Part shown: positions 1-10,891 of the stretch, one piece after another | How positions within the stretch are numbered: the stretch's first letter is position 1 | Layout: each line of letters opens with the position of its first letter | Source: Elmis aenea | Lineage: Eukaryota > Arthropoda > Insecta > Coleoptera > Elmidae | Assembly: GCA_947652605.1 (NCBI GenBank) | Contig: OX393583.1 | Coordinates: 14,735,222 to 14,799,221, forward strand | DNA length: 64,000 nucleotides | Direction: 5' to 3' | Program-made: the position numbers and the translations under genes | Notes under the pieces: model-generated | Told to the model about the DNA's origin: nothing | Database searches by the model: none | What the model saw: only the letters and a program-made list of their open reading frames with translations

Positions 1-960
1 ACCAGTCGTTTCTTCTTGCTTCCAACTCTTTCCTCACCTCAACTTGGTATTTCCTTATGTACTCTTCATTTAATAGCTTGTAACTTCTTATGCTCTTGTG
101 TTCTATCTTTTCCGAGCAATCCAGCTTATTTATCCTCTCCTTCCATTGTAACTTTGCTTCCACCAAATAATGGTCACTTCCTATTTCAAATTGCCGTTTT
201 ACCCTTACATCCTTTACTTTTTTACGATCTGTTTTCTTCATTACTAGTAAGTCTATTATCGACCTTTTGTTTCTGCTCTCCACTACTCTTGTATACTTGT
301 GTATCTCTGCATGCTCAAACACGGTATTTGCTACGAAAAGATCATTTACTATGCAGAAATCTATTATCCTTCGTCCATTCATGTTCAATGTACTTTCCCC
401 ATACCTTCCCACTGTTTTCTCAGCTGCCCTTACATTATTTCCTACCCTTCCATTAAAGTCTCCACCAATAATGAAACTGCCCTTAATACTGTCCACATGT
501 TCTTGCAAACTCACCCAAAATTCATCTTTTTCTGCCTTAGTGTACGATTCGTTAGGAGCATACACAATTATCATCTGCACTATTTCTTTTTTTTCCACGT
601 CATATTGTACGCTCATTACCCTTTCACTAATGAATTCCCAACTTTTGATACTGTTTAGATTATTTCTGTGTATTAAACACGCTACCCCAGCTTGCCCCCA
701 AACATGCTTCTCCACTCCTGAGTAAAATAACCCATGACCACCTTTTACTATTTTAAACCCTTTCTCTTTTAATTTCGTTTCTGTAATAATCAATAATTGT
801 ACCTTTGCCTCCTCAAACTCCTCCACCAATTCTTCCTCCTTATCCTTTATCCCCCTGATGTTCCAAATACCTAATTTCCATTCTTTACATTCCTTTTCCT
901 TATTCATTTTCCTGTCCCTTGCATTGTCCGTCCTTTTACTTATCGCATCCGGGGGGTTCG
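1..960 (-). CDS. LINE ORF2, endonuclease part (runs off the window edge)
   Basis: On the minus strand the frame is open from about 960 to the window edge. It encodes an apurinic-type (EEP family) endonuclease of a non-LTR retrotransposon, the enzyme that nicks target DNA to prime reverse transcription. Visible motifs: an N-terminal LGIWNIRGIKDKEEE stretch near 885-840, TETKLKEKGF, GGDFNGRVG near 440-465, and GSDHYLVEAKL near 155-180. The reverse transcriptase must lie left of base 1. There is no ATG close to the frame entry. The first ATG is near 907, but the frame is open back to the ORF1 stop at 961, so entry may be by frameshift. The protein resembles the LINE at 1872-4673. The clade is probably RTE-like, which I cannot settle. 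Confidence 0.85.
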
Positions 961-972
961 CTAGTTTTTTTT
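961..972 (-). other. Possible -1 ribosomal frameshift site A AAA AAC before a TAG stop
   Basis: The end of ORF1 reads AGT AAA AAA AAC TAG. This places the heptamer A AAA AAC, of the X XXY YYZ type, in the ORF1 frame directly before the stop. A -1 shift continues as CTA GCG AAC and stays open into the endonuclease ORF. A one-base loss from an A run would look the same. Confidence 0.4.
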
Positions 973-1245
973 ACTGTACTTCAATTCCTGAGTACCTTGG
1001 TTCCATTTCCAAATTTCCTCGTCAATTATTAGTTTTTGATAACCAACTTTAACCTTCTTTCCTTTTACTCTCTCTTCTTGCGCAATTTTTCTGATCTTTG
1101 CTTGTATTTCTCTTTCCTGTTTAGTCATGTCATCATTTATATAGATATTTTCTCCTCTCATATTTTTTAATTTACTTTTGTTTTTCATTACGGTAATCTT
1201 ATCGTCCATACTATTAAATTCGATCCAGCAGGTTTTGTGTCCAAT
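961..1245 (-). CDS. LINE ORF1 C-terminal part, 5'-truncated
   Basis: A highly charged C-terminal ORF1 segment contains a CWIEFNSMDDKI stretch, then GENIYINDDMTKQEREIQ, then a lysine-rich tail ending KYSKKN and a TAG at 961-963. This pattern is typical of small ORF1 proteins of insect LINEs, which bind element RNA. The reading frame continues upstream of the first ATG (1207-1209) to about 1245 and is then replaced by unrelated foldback sequence, so the element is 5'-truncated within ORF1. Downstream, ORF2 lies in the -1 frame. Confidence 0.7.
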   Translation of the reverse strand: MGHKTCWIEFNSMDDKITVMKNKSKLKNMRGENIYINDDMTKQEREIQAKIRKIAQEERVKGKKVKVGYQKLIIDEEIWKWNQGTQELKYSKKN

Positions 1246-1520
1246 TTTTTTTTAAAGGAAATAAAAAACAAATAGTAAACGTCGACATAAAAATTAGACT
1301 TAATGTATTCAACTTTGTATTGTATACATTAAAGTCTAATTTTTTATGTCGACGTGTACTATTTGTTTTTATTTTTATTAAAAATGAATTTTTAATACAT
1401 TACCATTGATAGTTATAGTATAATTTTTAAGATTTAATCGTTTTTTGTCATGTTAAATAGACTGTTTGCTATGATTTGAATAAACTTTGAACAGATTTTT
1501 CTCGAAAATAATAAAAGTAA
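1246..1520. mobile_element. Fragment of the CCGGGTGATTCAG foldback family
   Basis: A short hairpin (about 1258-1372, arms containing GACATAAAAATTAGACTT and its complement) leads into sequence shared with the foldback elements at 6208-7144 and 32486-33240, for example AGACTGTTTGCTATGATTTG. Terminal repeats are missing here. Confidence 0.6.
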
Positions 1521-1871
1521 AAAGGTCTTCGGTTTTTTTTTTACGGTTTATTAACTCCCCCATGATGAAACCATCAAACATCCTGCTGCAAAAAAACTTA
1601 ACTTTTTCAGACCTACCAATTCTTATCGTAGGGACTTGCTCAGAACTCAAACTGAAATTTTAATTTTCGCTTTATAATGTAACTTATTTCTAGCCTTTAT
1701 GGGGCAAGGGCCCAAAAAAATATTTAAAAAAATATGGAACCTGAAAATTTTCAGTTTCAGCTATGGGATTATATTATGTTCCATCAGTCTCAAAGCTCGA
1801 AATAGTTTTGTCCCATTAGTCATAATTATCATGGAAAATAAAATAATGCGTTAGTTAATAATTATATTTAT
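1521..1871. other. No recognisable feature
   Basis: AT-rich DNA with short homopolymers. I see no gene or terminal repeat. Confidence 0.4.
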
Positions 1872-4673
1872 TTGACAAAAAGAACAGAAATTAGATCACA
1901 TACTTCAGTTTTATATACTAAAAGAGCGGCAGCTGGAGTAGCATGCATTATTCATGAGAAGCTCACGCATGAAATTTATAAATGGGAAACATACACAGAA
2001 AGAATAATGAAAATAGAAATGAAGAAGAAAAACGGAAATATATGGACAATAATTGCTATATATGGACCCAACGAGGATGAGAAAGCAGAAATAAAGGAAA
2101 CATTCTGGGATGACCTTGCGAAAATAACAGAAGATAGTAAAGGAAGTATTTGCATAGCAGGAGACTTTAACAGCAGAGTAGGGAGAAAAGATAATATACA
2201 CAAAGTAGCAATAGGAAGACATGGAGAAGATACAAGAAATAATAATGGCAAAAGGATGCTAGAATACTGCCAAATCCACAATCTTGTCATCACAAATACG
2301 TTTTTTGAACATAAAAACATACATAAATATACCCGAGAGGTACCAAGTAGAAGAGAAAAATCAATCATTGATTATATTCTAGTAGATAAGGAGACAAGAG
2401 CATTAGTTACAGATACAAAAGTGAGAAGAGGTCCAGAAATAAATAGCGATCACTATCTACTTGTAACCAAAATCAGAGAAGACCCACAAGATAAAAGAAA
2501 TAACATACAAAAACAAACACAAAAGAAAAAAGAATATGAATCGATAAGATCATACAAACTTTTGAATGAGAATAATAAAATAAAATATGTAGAAACTATA
2601 AATAAAGAACTTGAAAAAAGGAAAATAAAACCAGCTGAACTAAATACTGAAGAATTATGGAAAAGTTTCAAAGAAATTATTAACTATTCGGCCAAAAAAG
2701 TGTGCGGAGTATGCAAATCTATCAACAATAAGAAACAAACAGATTGGTGGAATGACGAAATTAAGAAACAGGTAAACACAAAGAAAAGACACTGGCAGAA
2801 TTACTTATCCAAAAGAACACCAGAGAACTACGAAAAATACAAAGAACAGAGAAAAATAGTCAAAAACTTAATAACAGAAGCAAAACAGAATTCATGGAAA
2901 GAATTTGGAGAAAAACTAGAGACAGACAGTAAGGGAAATCAGAAACTATTTTATAAAATACTGAAAAATCTAAGATCAGACCGTAAACCCCAAATAATAA
3001 CTATTAATGATAAAGCAGGAAATACCCTAACAGACGAAAAAGAAATAATGGAAAGATGGAAAGAATACTTTGAAGAATTATTGAATACAAACAATAAAGA
3101 TTTGACACCACACAATGAAAGAAAAGAGCAGACAAAAATCAATAAAGAAGAACAAGAAGACGGCATAACAATAGAGGAACTACAACAAGGATTAAAGAAA
3201 TTAAAAAACGGGAAAACGCCAGGACATGACAGAATAACAAGCGAAATGATGAAAAATATGGGACTCAAAGGAACACTTTTACTATTAGAAGTCATGAACA
3301 AGGCATGGTCAGAAGAAATAATACCGAAAGACTGGGAGATTGGGATGATACTGCCTATATTTAAGAAGGGGGACAACAAAGATTGCAATAATTACAGAGG
3401 CATAATGCTTCTCAGCACAGCACTAAAACTGTACGAACAAATACTAGCACAGAAGCTAACAAATATATTAGATGAGACATTAACAGAATCACAAAGTGGA
3501 TTTAGAAAAGGTAGGAGTGTGCAAGATCATATATTCACAATTAAGCAGATTATAACTAAAACACAACTAAAAAGAGAAAAAGCATACTTCGCATTTATAG
3601 ACTTGCAAAAAGCATTCGATAAAGTATCTAGACAAAAAGTGTGGGAGATCCTTGAAGAAAGAAAGATAGATACCAAACTAAGAAAAAATATTAGCTGCTT
3701 GTATAAGACAACAATAAATTATGTGGCAACAAAAAACATGAAATCGGATTCTTTCAAGACAGAAGATGGATTAAGACAAGGAGGAGGTATGAGCCCCATA
3801 TTGTTTACGATTTTTATGGACAGTATAATTAAAAAATGCAAACGAAATGTTAAGAGTTTATTAGTAGGAAACAAAAATTTACAGAAAGTCGAAGTATCAG
3901 AATGTGCGTTCGCAGACGATATAGTGATTATGGCTAAGAATGAAAGGAACCTAAAAACCAATATAAAAATTTGGAAAGACGTACTGGAAGAGAATGGAAT
4001 GGAAATTAATCACAAGAAAACAAAAGTGATGACGATAAACGAAGAAAATGAGAATATAAGCATAGAAATTGAAGGAGAAAAAATAGAAACCTTACAATAT
4101 TTTGACTACCTCGGTGTAACGATTGAAAATTCAGGACAACAAGAATTAGAAATAAATAAGAGGATCGAAAAGGCAATAAAAACCTTTTACGCCATAGACA
4201 AAACCTTTATTAATAAACAAGAAGTCACAAAAAAAACAAAAATGACCGTGTACCGTGCGATATATAGACCAATTTTGACATTTGGGTGCGAGTCATGGGC
4301 ATTAATATCGAGCCAAAAAAGTAAAATACAAGCGACTGAAATGAAATTTTTAAGAAGAGTAAGACGCGTAACAAGAAAAGACAAAATACGAAATGAACAG
4401 ATTAGAAATGAACTGGAAGTAGAATCTATTCTGGAATTTATAGAAACTAGGCAACTGAGCTGGTGGGGGCATCTACAAAGAATGGACACAAGAAGACAGG
4501 TAAAGAGAGTGTGGGAAGCAAGAATACAAACAAGGAGGAAAAGAGGAAGACCGAGAGAAACATGGGAAAAGGCAGTAGCAAAAACCTTGGAGAAGAAGGG
4601 AAAATCGTGGTGCGCAGCGAAAGAAATGGCACAGAACAAAAAACAGTGGCGAAAATTCATGTACAATACATAG
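1872..4673 (+). CDS. LINE ORF2: endonuclease and reverse transcriptase, 5'-truncated but otherwise open
   Basis: A frame of 933 codons is uninterrupted to a TAG at 4671-4673. It opens with TTG rather than ATG and lacks the first strands of the endonuclease, so the copy is 5'-truncated. In order: endonuclease motifs IYGPNEDEK, GDFNSRVG (about residues 97-104) and NSDHYLL; reverse-transcriptase blocks SGFRKGRSVQDH, AFIDLQKAFDKV, LRQGGGMSPILF and the catalytic FADD (3909-3920); and a C-terminal domain with GCESWAL, MKFLRRVRR and LSWWGHLQRM, as in RTE-like LINEs. The long open frame suggests recent insertion. It lies upstream of the first rapsyn exon seen here and is unrelated to it. Confidence 0.93.
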   Translation: MTKRTEIRSHTSVLYTKRAAAGVACIIHEKLTHEIYKWETYTERIMKIEMKKKNGNIWTIIAIYGPNEDEKAEIKETFWDDLAKITEDSKGSICIAGDFNSRVGRKDNIHKVAIGRHGEDTRNNNGKRMLEYCQIHNLVITNTFFEHKNIHKYTREVPSRREKSIIDYILVDKETRALVTDTKVRRGPEINSDHYLLVTKIREDPQDKRNNIQKQTQKKKEYESIRSYKLLNENNKIKYVETINKELEKRKIKPAELNTEELWKSFKEIINYSAKKVCGVCKSINNKKQTDWWNDEIKKQVNTKKRHWQNYLSKRTPENYEKYKEQRKIVKNLITEAKQNSWKEFGEKLETDSKGNQKLFYKILKNLRSDRKPQIITINDKAGNTLTDEKEIMERWKEYFEELLNTNNKDLTPHNERKEQTKINKEEQEDGITIEELQQGLKKLKNGKTPGHDRITSEMMKNMGLKGTLLLLEVMNKAWSEEIIPKDWEIGMILPIFKKGDNKDCNNYRGIMLLSTALKLYEQILAQKLTNILDETLTESQSGFRKGRSVQDHIFTIKQIITKTQLKREKAYFAFIDLQKAFDKVSRQKVWEILEERKIDTKLRKNISCLYKTTINYVATKNMKSDSFKTEDGLRQGGGMSPILFTIFMDSIIKKCKRNVKSLLVGNKNLQKVEVSECAFADDIVIMAKNERNLKTNIKIWKDVLEENGMEINHKKTKVMTINEENENISIEIEGEKIETLQYFDYLGVTIENSGQQELEINKRIEKAIKTFYAIDKTFINKQEVTKKTKMTVYRAIYRPILTFGCESWALISSQKSKIQATEMKFLRRVRRVTRKDKIRNEQIRNELEVESILEFIETRQLSWWGHLQRMDTRRQVKRVWEARIQTRRKRGRPRETWEKAVAKTLEKKGKSWCAAKEMAQNKKQWRKFMYNT

Positions 4674-4714
4674 ATGTGCACACCTCCCTACACCTACGGG
4701 TAGAAGGGAATTTG

Positions 4715-4716
<2 letters not shown>

Positions 4717-4748
<32 letters not shown>
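4717..4748. repeat. (TA)n microsatellite
   Basis: About 16 TA units. This is the left boundary of the unclassified element that starts at 4749. Confidence 0.95.
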
Positions 4749-4752
<4 letters not shown>

Positions 4753-5408
4753 TCACTATCCATGTGGCGTCCAACATGTGTTGCAGTATTTTGGCGTCCA
4801 CTAGATTGAGCTGGAATATATGAAATCTGTTTAATGTATATTCCGTTTTATCACCTTTACAAACAGATGGCGATGGTGCAATACAAAATTGTGATACAAA
4901 TTTTCATACACTTTGCGTGATATTTGAAGTCCGTATAATCAACGCAATAAATAACCTCTATATAAAATACCAATTATGAGGCGTCCGCAACGTATACACT
5001 TTAAAAAATTACGTACCAAGTGACGTCCTGCGTTGTTCTGCTTTTCATTAGCTTTAGTACGGGTATAACACCGTACTAACTATTTCTAAATATTTAAATT
5101 AATGTAAATTGGTCAAAATTTTCTTGTGTTTTTTAACAATGTGTGTGCATCCAGCGTACTTGTATGTGTGTATGCGTTTTCCTCTGTATATTATAGTTAA
5201 GGTAATAGAGAACAACTGTTACTGCTTATTATTTATTGGCCACTATCAAATCTATAAATTGTTTAGCAAAAAAATTATGTCATATTTCCATTAAATCAAT
5301 AAGTTTTGAACATATAAAGATACCACACTGTTAATTATTAATTTTATTTTATACTTCAGACATGAATAATAACTTTAAAGTCAAATCAGACTAATTTATT
5401 TTTTTAAA

Positions 5409-5772
5409 AAACAAGAAAGTGCTCAAAACAATGAAAAGCAATCTAAAACAACTTTGGTTTCAAACCAGGAAGTTGAAGAGGACGAAGGTTCTTTTAGCGA
5501 ATAGTTTGTTTTTTATTTAGTTAAACAAAGTTTCTTTAAATTCTTAAAATTCCTTAAATTAAATTGTATTATATTATTGTTTAAAATGCGATATTTATTA
5601 CAAATAAATAATTTTGTTTGGAACAAAATATTTGTGTAAATTTAAAAACTAATAATACAAAATTATATGTAATTATAAAATAATAAGACCGAAAATTCAT
5701 TGGGGGCGAGGGGGGGCGCCCGGCAACCTTTTGCGTCCGCCCGGCAAAAAATAAATTCTGGGGAGAACACTG
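5409..5772 (+). pseudogene. 3' end of an hAT-like transposon: acidic C-terminal ORF tail plus terminal repeat
   Basis: An open frame ends KTTLVSNQEVEEDEGSFSE and stops at 5502-5504. It is followed by AT-rich 3' sequence and a terminus with GGGGGCGCCCGGCAA and GGGGAGAACACTG at 5772. Read in reverse, that terminus starts CAGTGTTCTCC, as hAT ends do. The rest of the gene is missing. The family assignment is inference. Confidence 0.35.
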
Positions 5773-6207
5773 ATTTGGGATATGTTTACAACTGTTTTTA
5801 AAAAAATTTATTACGAAAAAAAACTGAAGTAAAGACAGCTATTACAAGCGCTACGAATGTTCAAGACCGAAGGGTTTTTTTTTTTTAAAAAAATTGAAGT
5901 AAAAAGGGTAATGTACAAATAAGATTTACGACATGTCGTTTTTTTAGTACTTATTCAAAAAGAATCATTGGAGATTTACTGCCTTAGTTCTGAATGAAAC
6001 GAATTGTATTTTATGTGTGGTTTAAAGCCCTATCATAAAAGTGTGCCTAACCTGCTACTGACTTAAATTTTGTAATTTAAGGGAATAACGCAATGAATAT
6101 TAGTAAATAAGTTTATCATCAAAACTCACAAGTATTTATCCTGGCGGTAAAATTATTGTTTTTGTGAAATTTAAAATGCAAATGAACTCCTTATATAAAA
6201 ATCAATA

Positions 6208-7144
6208 CCGGGTGATTCAGTTTGACTGTTATAGGGGTGCTATAACTTTTTAATTATTGAAAATAGTTTCAACAAACCTTATATTTTTGGAAACGGCGAC
6301 AAATTTTCTATTAAGTGATGTGCATTTGTCATGTCTACGATGACGTATGTCAAATCCGCGATAGGCAACTAATTTTTTTCCTAAATTACATAGTATACAT
6401 TTTATTGTTGATTCGGATAGAAAATGTAATTCTGAATCCGACCATGTATTAAAAAAGTATGCATAAGTAAGAAAATTTTCGAGAAAAATCAGTTCAAAGT
6501 TTATTCAAATTATAGCAAACAGTCTATTTAACATAACAAAAAACAATGATCAAATTTTGAAAATTACTCTATGACTACCAATGGAAATGTATTAAAAATT
6601 AGTTTTTAATAAAATAAAAAACAATTAATTAACGTTGACATAAAAAATTAGACTTTAATATGTTCAAAGTGACCGCCCCCCGCTTCCAAACGCAGTTGTC
6701 CTCTATTTGTAACTGCTTTAATACACGTTTATTATTTGCTTTTATTTTTACTAAAAATTTATTTTTAATATATTTCCATTGATTGTTATAGTATAATATT
6801 TAAGATCCGATAGTTTTTTTGTTATGTTAAATAGACTGTTTGCTACAATTTGAATAAACTTTAAACTGATTTCTCGAAAATTTTCTTATGTATGCATACT
6901 TTTTTAATACATGGTCGGATTCAGAATTACATTTTCTATCCGAATCAACAAAAACATGTATACTATGTAATTAAAAAAAAAACAGTTGCCTATCGCGAAT
7001 TTGACATACGTCATCGTAGAGATGACAAATGCACATCACTTGATAGAAAATTTGTCGCCGTTTCGAAAAATATAAGGTTTGTTGGGGGTAATTTTCAATA
7101 ATTAAAAAGTTATAGGGGTGCTACAGTCAAACTAAATCACCCGG
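6208..7144. mobile_element. Foldback/MITE with long terminal inverted repeats (CCGGGTGATTCAG family)
   Basis: CCGGGTGATTCAGTTTGACT at the left mirrors AGTCAAACTAAATCACCCGG at the right. Both ends are flanked by TA (6206-6207, 7145-7146), the Tc1/mariner target duplication. The arms are several hundred bases long and share ACATACGTCATCG and AATCCGACCATGTA motifs. It has no intact gene. Relatives lie at 1246, 32486 and 33474. Confidence 0.9.
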
Positions 7145-7146
7145 TA

Positions 7147-9030
7147 TAGGGTATATAATTGTTTTAACAGTATTAGTTAATACTATACTTTAAGAAATAA
7201 AACCTTTTCATTTTTTCGAAGTTTTGTTTATCGATTTTTTTTGTGTGCTTCCTAAGTTCGGGCCAAATTCATGGAGATAAACATATTAGGTAATTTAGGT
7301 AAGAAATGTAGGTCAGAAAAAAAAGTTATAGGTATAGGAAACAGGATGAGGTAAAATATAAAATAACACGCCTTACAAGTACGGGCTAATATCACATAAA
7401 AAAATAAATATGCATTACTTACCTAATTAAACATTACTTACCTTTTTTTTAAATTTTTTACCATAAAGTCAATAAACTCCTTAAATAAACGGCAATAGGG
7501 TTGAAATTTTAAATCAGCTTTATTATTCAATAGTAGTTATATGTGATTAACAAATTAAAATAAGTGACCGAAACAGTTAACATATACCACACATTAGTAC
7601 CGTAACTTAACAAAATGTATGGATGTATTTATTTAGTTAAAAAAATATCTTAAAATAATTTTTAATTAAAAGGCAATATCTTTATACATAGACAATGTAT
7701 GAAATATTTTTGGTACGTTTTAACTCAAAATTTGTGGAGTGAATAATGACATATTTAAAGTAGCACCACTTTGCTTGAATTATAGCATTACACATACTTT
7801 AAATGTATTTTTATTTGGAAGTAATTTTGTTGCGCTTTACACAGTAATTTTGCGTTAAAAACCTTCTACCATTTTTTGACAAATTAGTTTGTCACAACAA
7901 TAAAATAAATCATAGTGTCGAATTTATATGACACCCCCATAAAATGTAACAATGAACAAGTGCAACACTAAAAATAACAATGCTTCAAACTCACCAAAAA
8001 GTCGACTCGGTTCTTTTCCAAGCAATATAAACTTATTTATGTATTTGAAAACTAATGGAACAATAAATAATGACAAATACTTTTTTGTGTCCTTTATTTA
8101 AAACATATTTTCGTAATATTTTCAAAGCCTTCAAGTTTATTAAATATTGTGTTGATGCCCGTAAATTATCATAAAAACGGCGATATTAATTTTACACAAA
8201 AATAATCAGTTTTAAGTCACGCACGGACTTTAATCACAAATAAAAAATTTTGAAAAACGGCTTCACTCTACATTATAATTTTTTTGTACATTTTCAAACC
8301 TTTCCTGTTTGGAATTTACTTAAGCTGTATCAACCATCGTTAGATACATTTGTATTCTACTTTTTTTATATCGTTAGTACCTATAAATTCATATACATAT
8401 AGTTAGTTATTATTATTATTATTATTATTTTCATTAAAAAAATGGGAATAAGGTTTAAATGAATATTGTCAAAAAATGTGTAGTAGAAGCTAATTTAAAC
8501 CTTTTCCAACAAAATTACATTATAAACCGCAACAAAATTACTTTTAAATACCTATCAATAAAATTCTGTATTTTTGAAATTTTCGGATGCAGAATAGAAA
8601 ACTGCATTTCAAAACATTTCTATATGTAAGGTTGGTTGTTTTAAATAATATTAATATAATAACTAAAATAACGTTCACAAAATCATGATAGTACATGACA
8701 CTACTGTCAGTTTGTTATCAAACTTTATTGTTGTTAATCATTAAAAACGTTAATAATGGCAGTAAAAGTTACAGAATCAACAACATTTCAAATTGCTCTA
8801 ATTTTGTATTTTTTAATGGTTGCCGCACAGCATATTTAATTTACAATTCACACAAACATATATTGCCGATATCCTGGATGCCACTTCCACTGTGAATCGA
8901 AAAAATATATATACCCTTCCGATATACACGCGACGCGAGCGCACGATCCAAGAACGGCCAACGGTCCAACTATAATATTCAAATTGTACAAAATCTCGGA
9001 TTTTTGGCGTCCCTCTAAAATTAATTCCAG
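7147..9030. other. AT-rich interior without recognisable genes
   Basis: Only a short (ATT)n run (about 8406-8432) stands out. Short ORFs here lack recognisable domains. Confidence 0.5.
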
Positions 9031-9160
9031 TCACAGTACCGGTGCTTTAAAGTCCGTTTCAATAGAGAAACTATGTGGCGTCCGTATACGGAGTCCACTT
9101 AGTAACGGGACGCCACATGTAATGTGCGAGGGATGTTGATGGACGCCACTTAGTTCAGAG

Positions 9161-9163
<3 letters not shown>

Positions 9164-9197
<34 letters not shown>
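9164..9197. repeat. (AT)n microsatellite
   Basis: An uninterrupted AT dinucleotide tract separates the two unclassified elements. Confidence 0.95.
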
Positions 9198-9200
<3 letters not shown>

Positions 9201-10344
9201 AAACGTCAAACTTGCCTCCGTATGTATACGTGTAAAAGTATTACTCGCCTCCGAAAACGGAGGCGAGTAAGTAAAATCGGAGGCGACTAGGTATCCCCGT
9301 GTATATGTGATTTAAATGCTTAAAGACGTCACGGACAAGCGGATAGCGAATTTTATGGTGGAGGCTAGTTCGATGGTTATACATATACAGTTATACACTT
9401 GCGTTAACAGAAATGTTATTAGGTGGCGCCACCACCTAATACGCATACACACGTCCATAGACATGCTTGACTGACAGACCTCCACACACACAACACTCTT
9501 TCTTGCCTCCGAAACTTGGCAAACGCGCAAGGAGGCACATTAGTATTTTGTTTGTATGCTTATCAGAAATAACCATTGTGGTGTTTGAAGAGGGTTTTAA
9601 GTGGAATAGCGTAAAACAAGTGGCGGGAGCACATTTAAAATTAGGACTTAGTGATGTCACACAAAATTATATTCTGGATGCAAATTAATCAATACTTACC
9701 AAAAATGAGTAATCCTTAGTAAACAACTTCCAAATTAGAGCAATCTTAATAAGAAATTAATCTTTTAACATCTAACAAATGAGGTGTCTAGATTTAAAGC
9801 CCGCTATGTGACTTTTTAGATCCAAAATCTGCTAATAAAGATTTGCAATTTAGATGATGAAAACAAAACGAATTTTATCTTAATTCTGTTTCTAGATATT
9901 CGTAATAAAGTATTAATTTAAAAACGTTACTGAATTTGATTATTAAATTAAATAAAAAAATAGTATAAATTATTTTTTCTACAGTTAAAAAAACTAGTGA
10001 AAAATTTAAAGCGGGTTTTGAGTTGAAACTCTTCAAATGTTAGTTAATTTTTATGCAATTTGTTGTTTATGTATTGGTTTGTTAGAAAATTCGAAGCATC
10101 CGATCTAGGTGATACTAAAATTGTGTAAAATGATTATAATTTATTTGTTTAAATGTTATGGTATAAAATGAAACAACTTTTGCTGTAATAGTCATTATTT
10201 ATTGACAAAAGAAATAGGTGATGTAGATTGGAACTTGGAATTTAAAAAAAATCTGTTTGTGGAAGGGGTTACTAACTTTTCTTTTCAAAAGAAATAGGAA
10301 CAATAATTTTTGTAGTAATTTAAAAATTAAACATTACTTTTGAC

Positions 10345-10740
10345 GAGATTTACTTTACTTACTTTAATAATGTGTATATCGTCGTTGTTTTGAATATTTT
10401 ATAAGAATTTTAATGTTCAATTTTTAAAATAAAAATTTAAATCAGATCAAGGTGCAGTTTATATTTAAGAAGAAATGGGTTACAATAAATTTATTTAAAT
10501 GGTTTGATAATTGAAATATTTATCATTAAATTGGATTTGAAAGTAAAATTGTTTAATTAAGCAGTTTGATTTAAGCTCTAAAATATGTACATATCGCCCG
10601 TCGCTCTCATTTAATTTGAGATAAGTCGTAACAAAGTAGGTGTACTGGAAAGTGTACCTAGAATGATCAGATTAGAGCTTGTTAGAAAGTTTTTTTATTT
10701 ACATTAAAAAATTAATTGTGCAATTCAATTTAATTAGAAT
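10345..10740 (+). rRNA. rrnS: Nuclear copy of mitochondrial 12S rRNA 3' end (NUMT)
   Basis: Hallmark small-subunit motifs of insect mitochondria occur in order: ATTTACTTTACTTAC, GTGTATATCGTCGTTG, AGATCAAGGTGCAGTTTAT, GGGTTACAATAAA, GATTTAAGCTCTAAAATATG, CATATCGCCCGTCGCTCTC, AAGTCGTAACAAAGTAG and TGTACTGGAAAGTGTACC. AGATTAGAGCTTGTT follows, the usual end of the gene, and then AT-rich DNA that may be control region. It sits inside an unclassified transposon-like segment, next to a mariner element, so it is a nuclear pseudogene copy. Similarity further 5' (about 9890-10345) is not convincing. Confidence 0.9.
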
Positions 10741-10891
10741 TTTTTAATTTATTTTTATTTGTTTTAATTAAATGATTTTTTTGTTCTGTTATTTAGATAG
10801 AAAAAAAATCGCCATATAAAAATTTAATTTATAGAAAATAACGATATAAAAAAACTTTTAATGAAACGTTATCGGTTATTATAACGTTATA

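Larger units (their letters stand above)
1855..4748 (+). mobile_element. Non-LTR retrotransposon copy with 3' (TA)n
   Basis: The element runs from the truncated 5' end, through ORF2 and a short 3' UTR with CACCTACGGGTAGAAGGGAA, into the (TA)n tract. The tract may be its own 3' tail or the target microsatellite. I found no clear target-site duplication. Confidence 0.7.
4749..9163. mobile_element. Unclassified element with TGGCGTCC subterminal repeats, bounded by (TA)n
   Basis: Both ends abut long (TA)n tracts. The left end carries CATGTGGCGTCCAACATGTG and TTTTGGCGTCCACTAG, then AGGCGTCCGC and GTGACGTCCTGCG. Read in reverse complement, the right end has AAGTGGCGTCCATCAACAT, ATGTGGCGTCCCG and GGACGCCACATAG. 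The ends therefore match as imperfect inverted repeats built on TGGCGTCC. I see no transposase. A foldback (6208-7144) and an hAT-like end (about 5409-5772) lie inside. The superfamily is unknown. Confidence 0.5.

Noticed and set aside
1911..2671. Minus-strand ORFs antisense to the LINE at 1872-4673
   Set aside because: They are compositional shadows of an A-rich coding strand and have no domains.
9890..10345. Extension of the mitochondrial copy to the whole 12S or into 16S
   Set aside because: I could not find further conserved rRNA motifs with confidence, so the call is limited to the 3' part.
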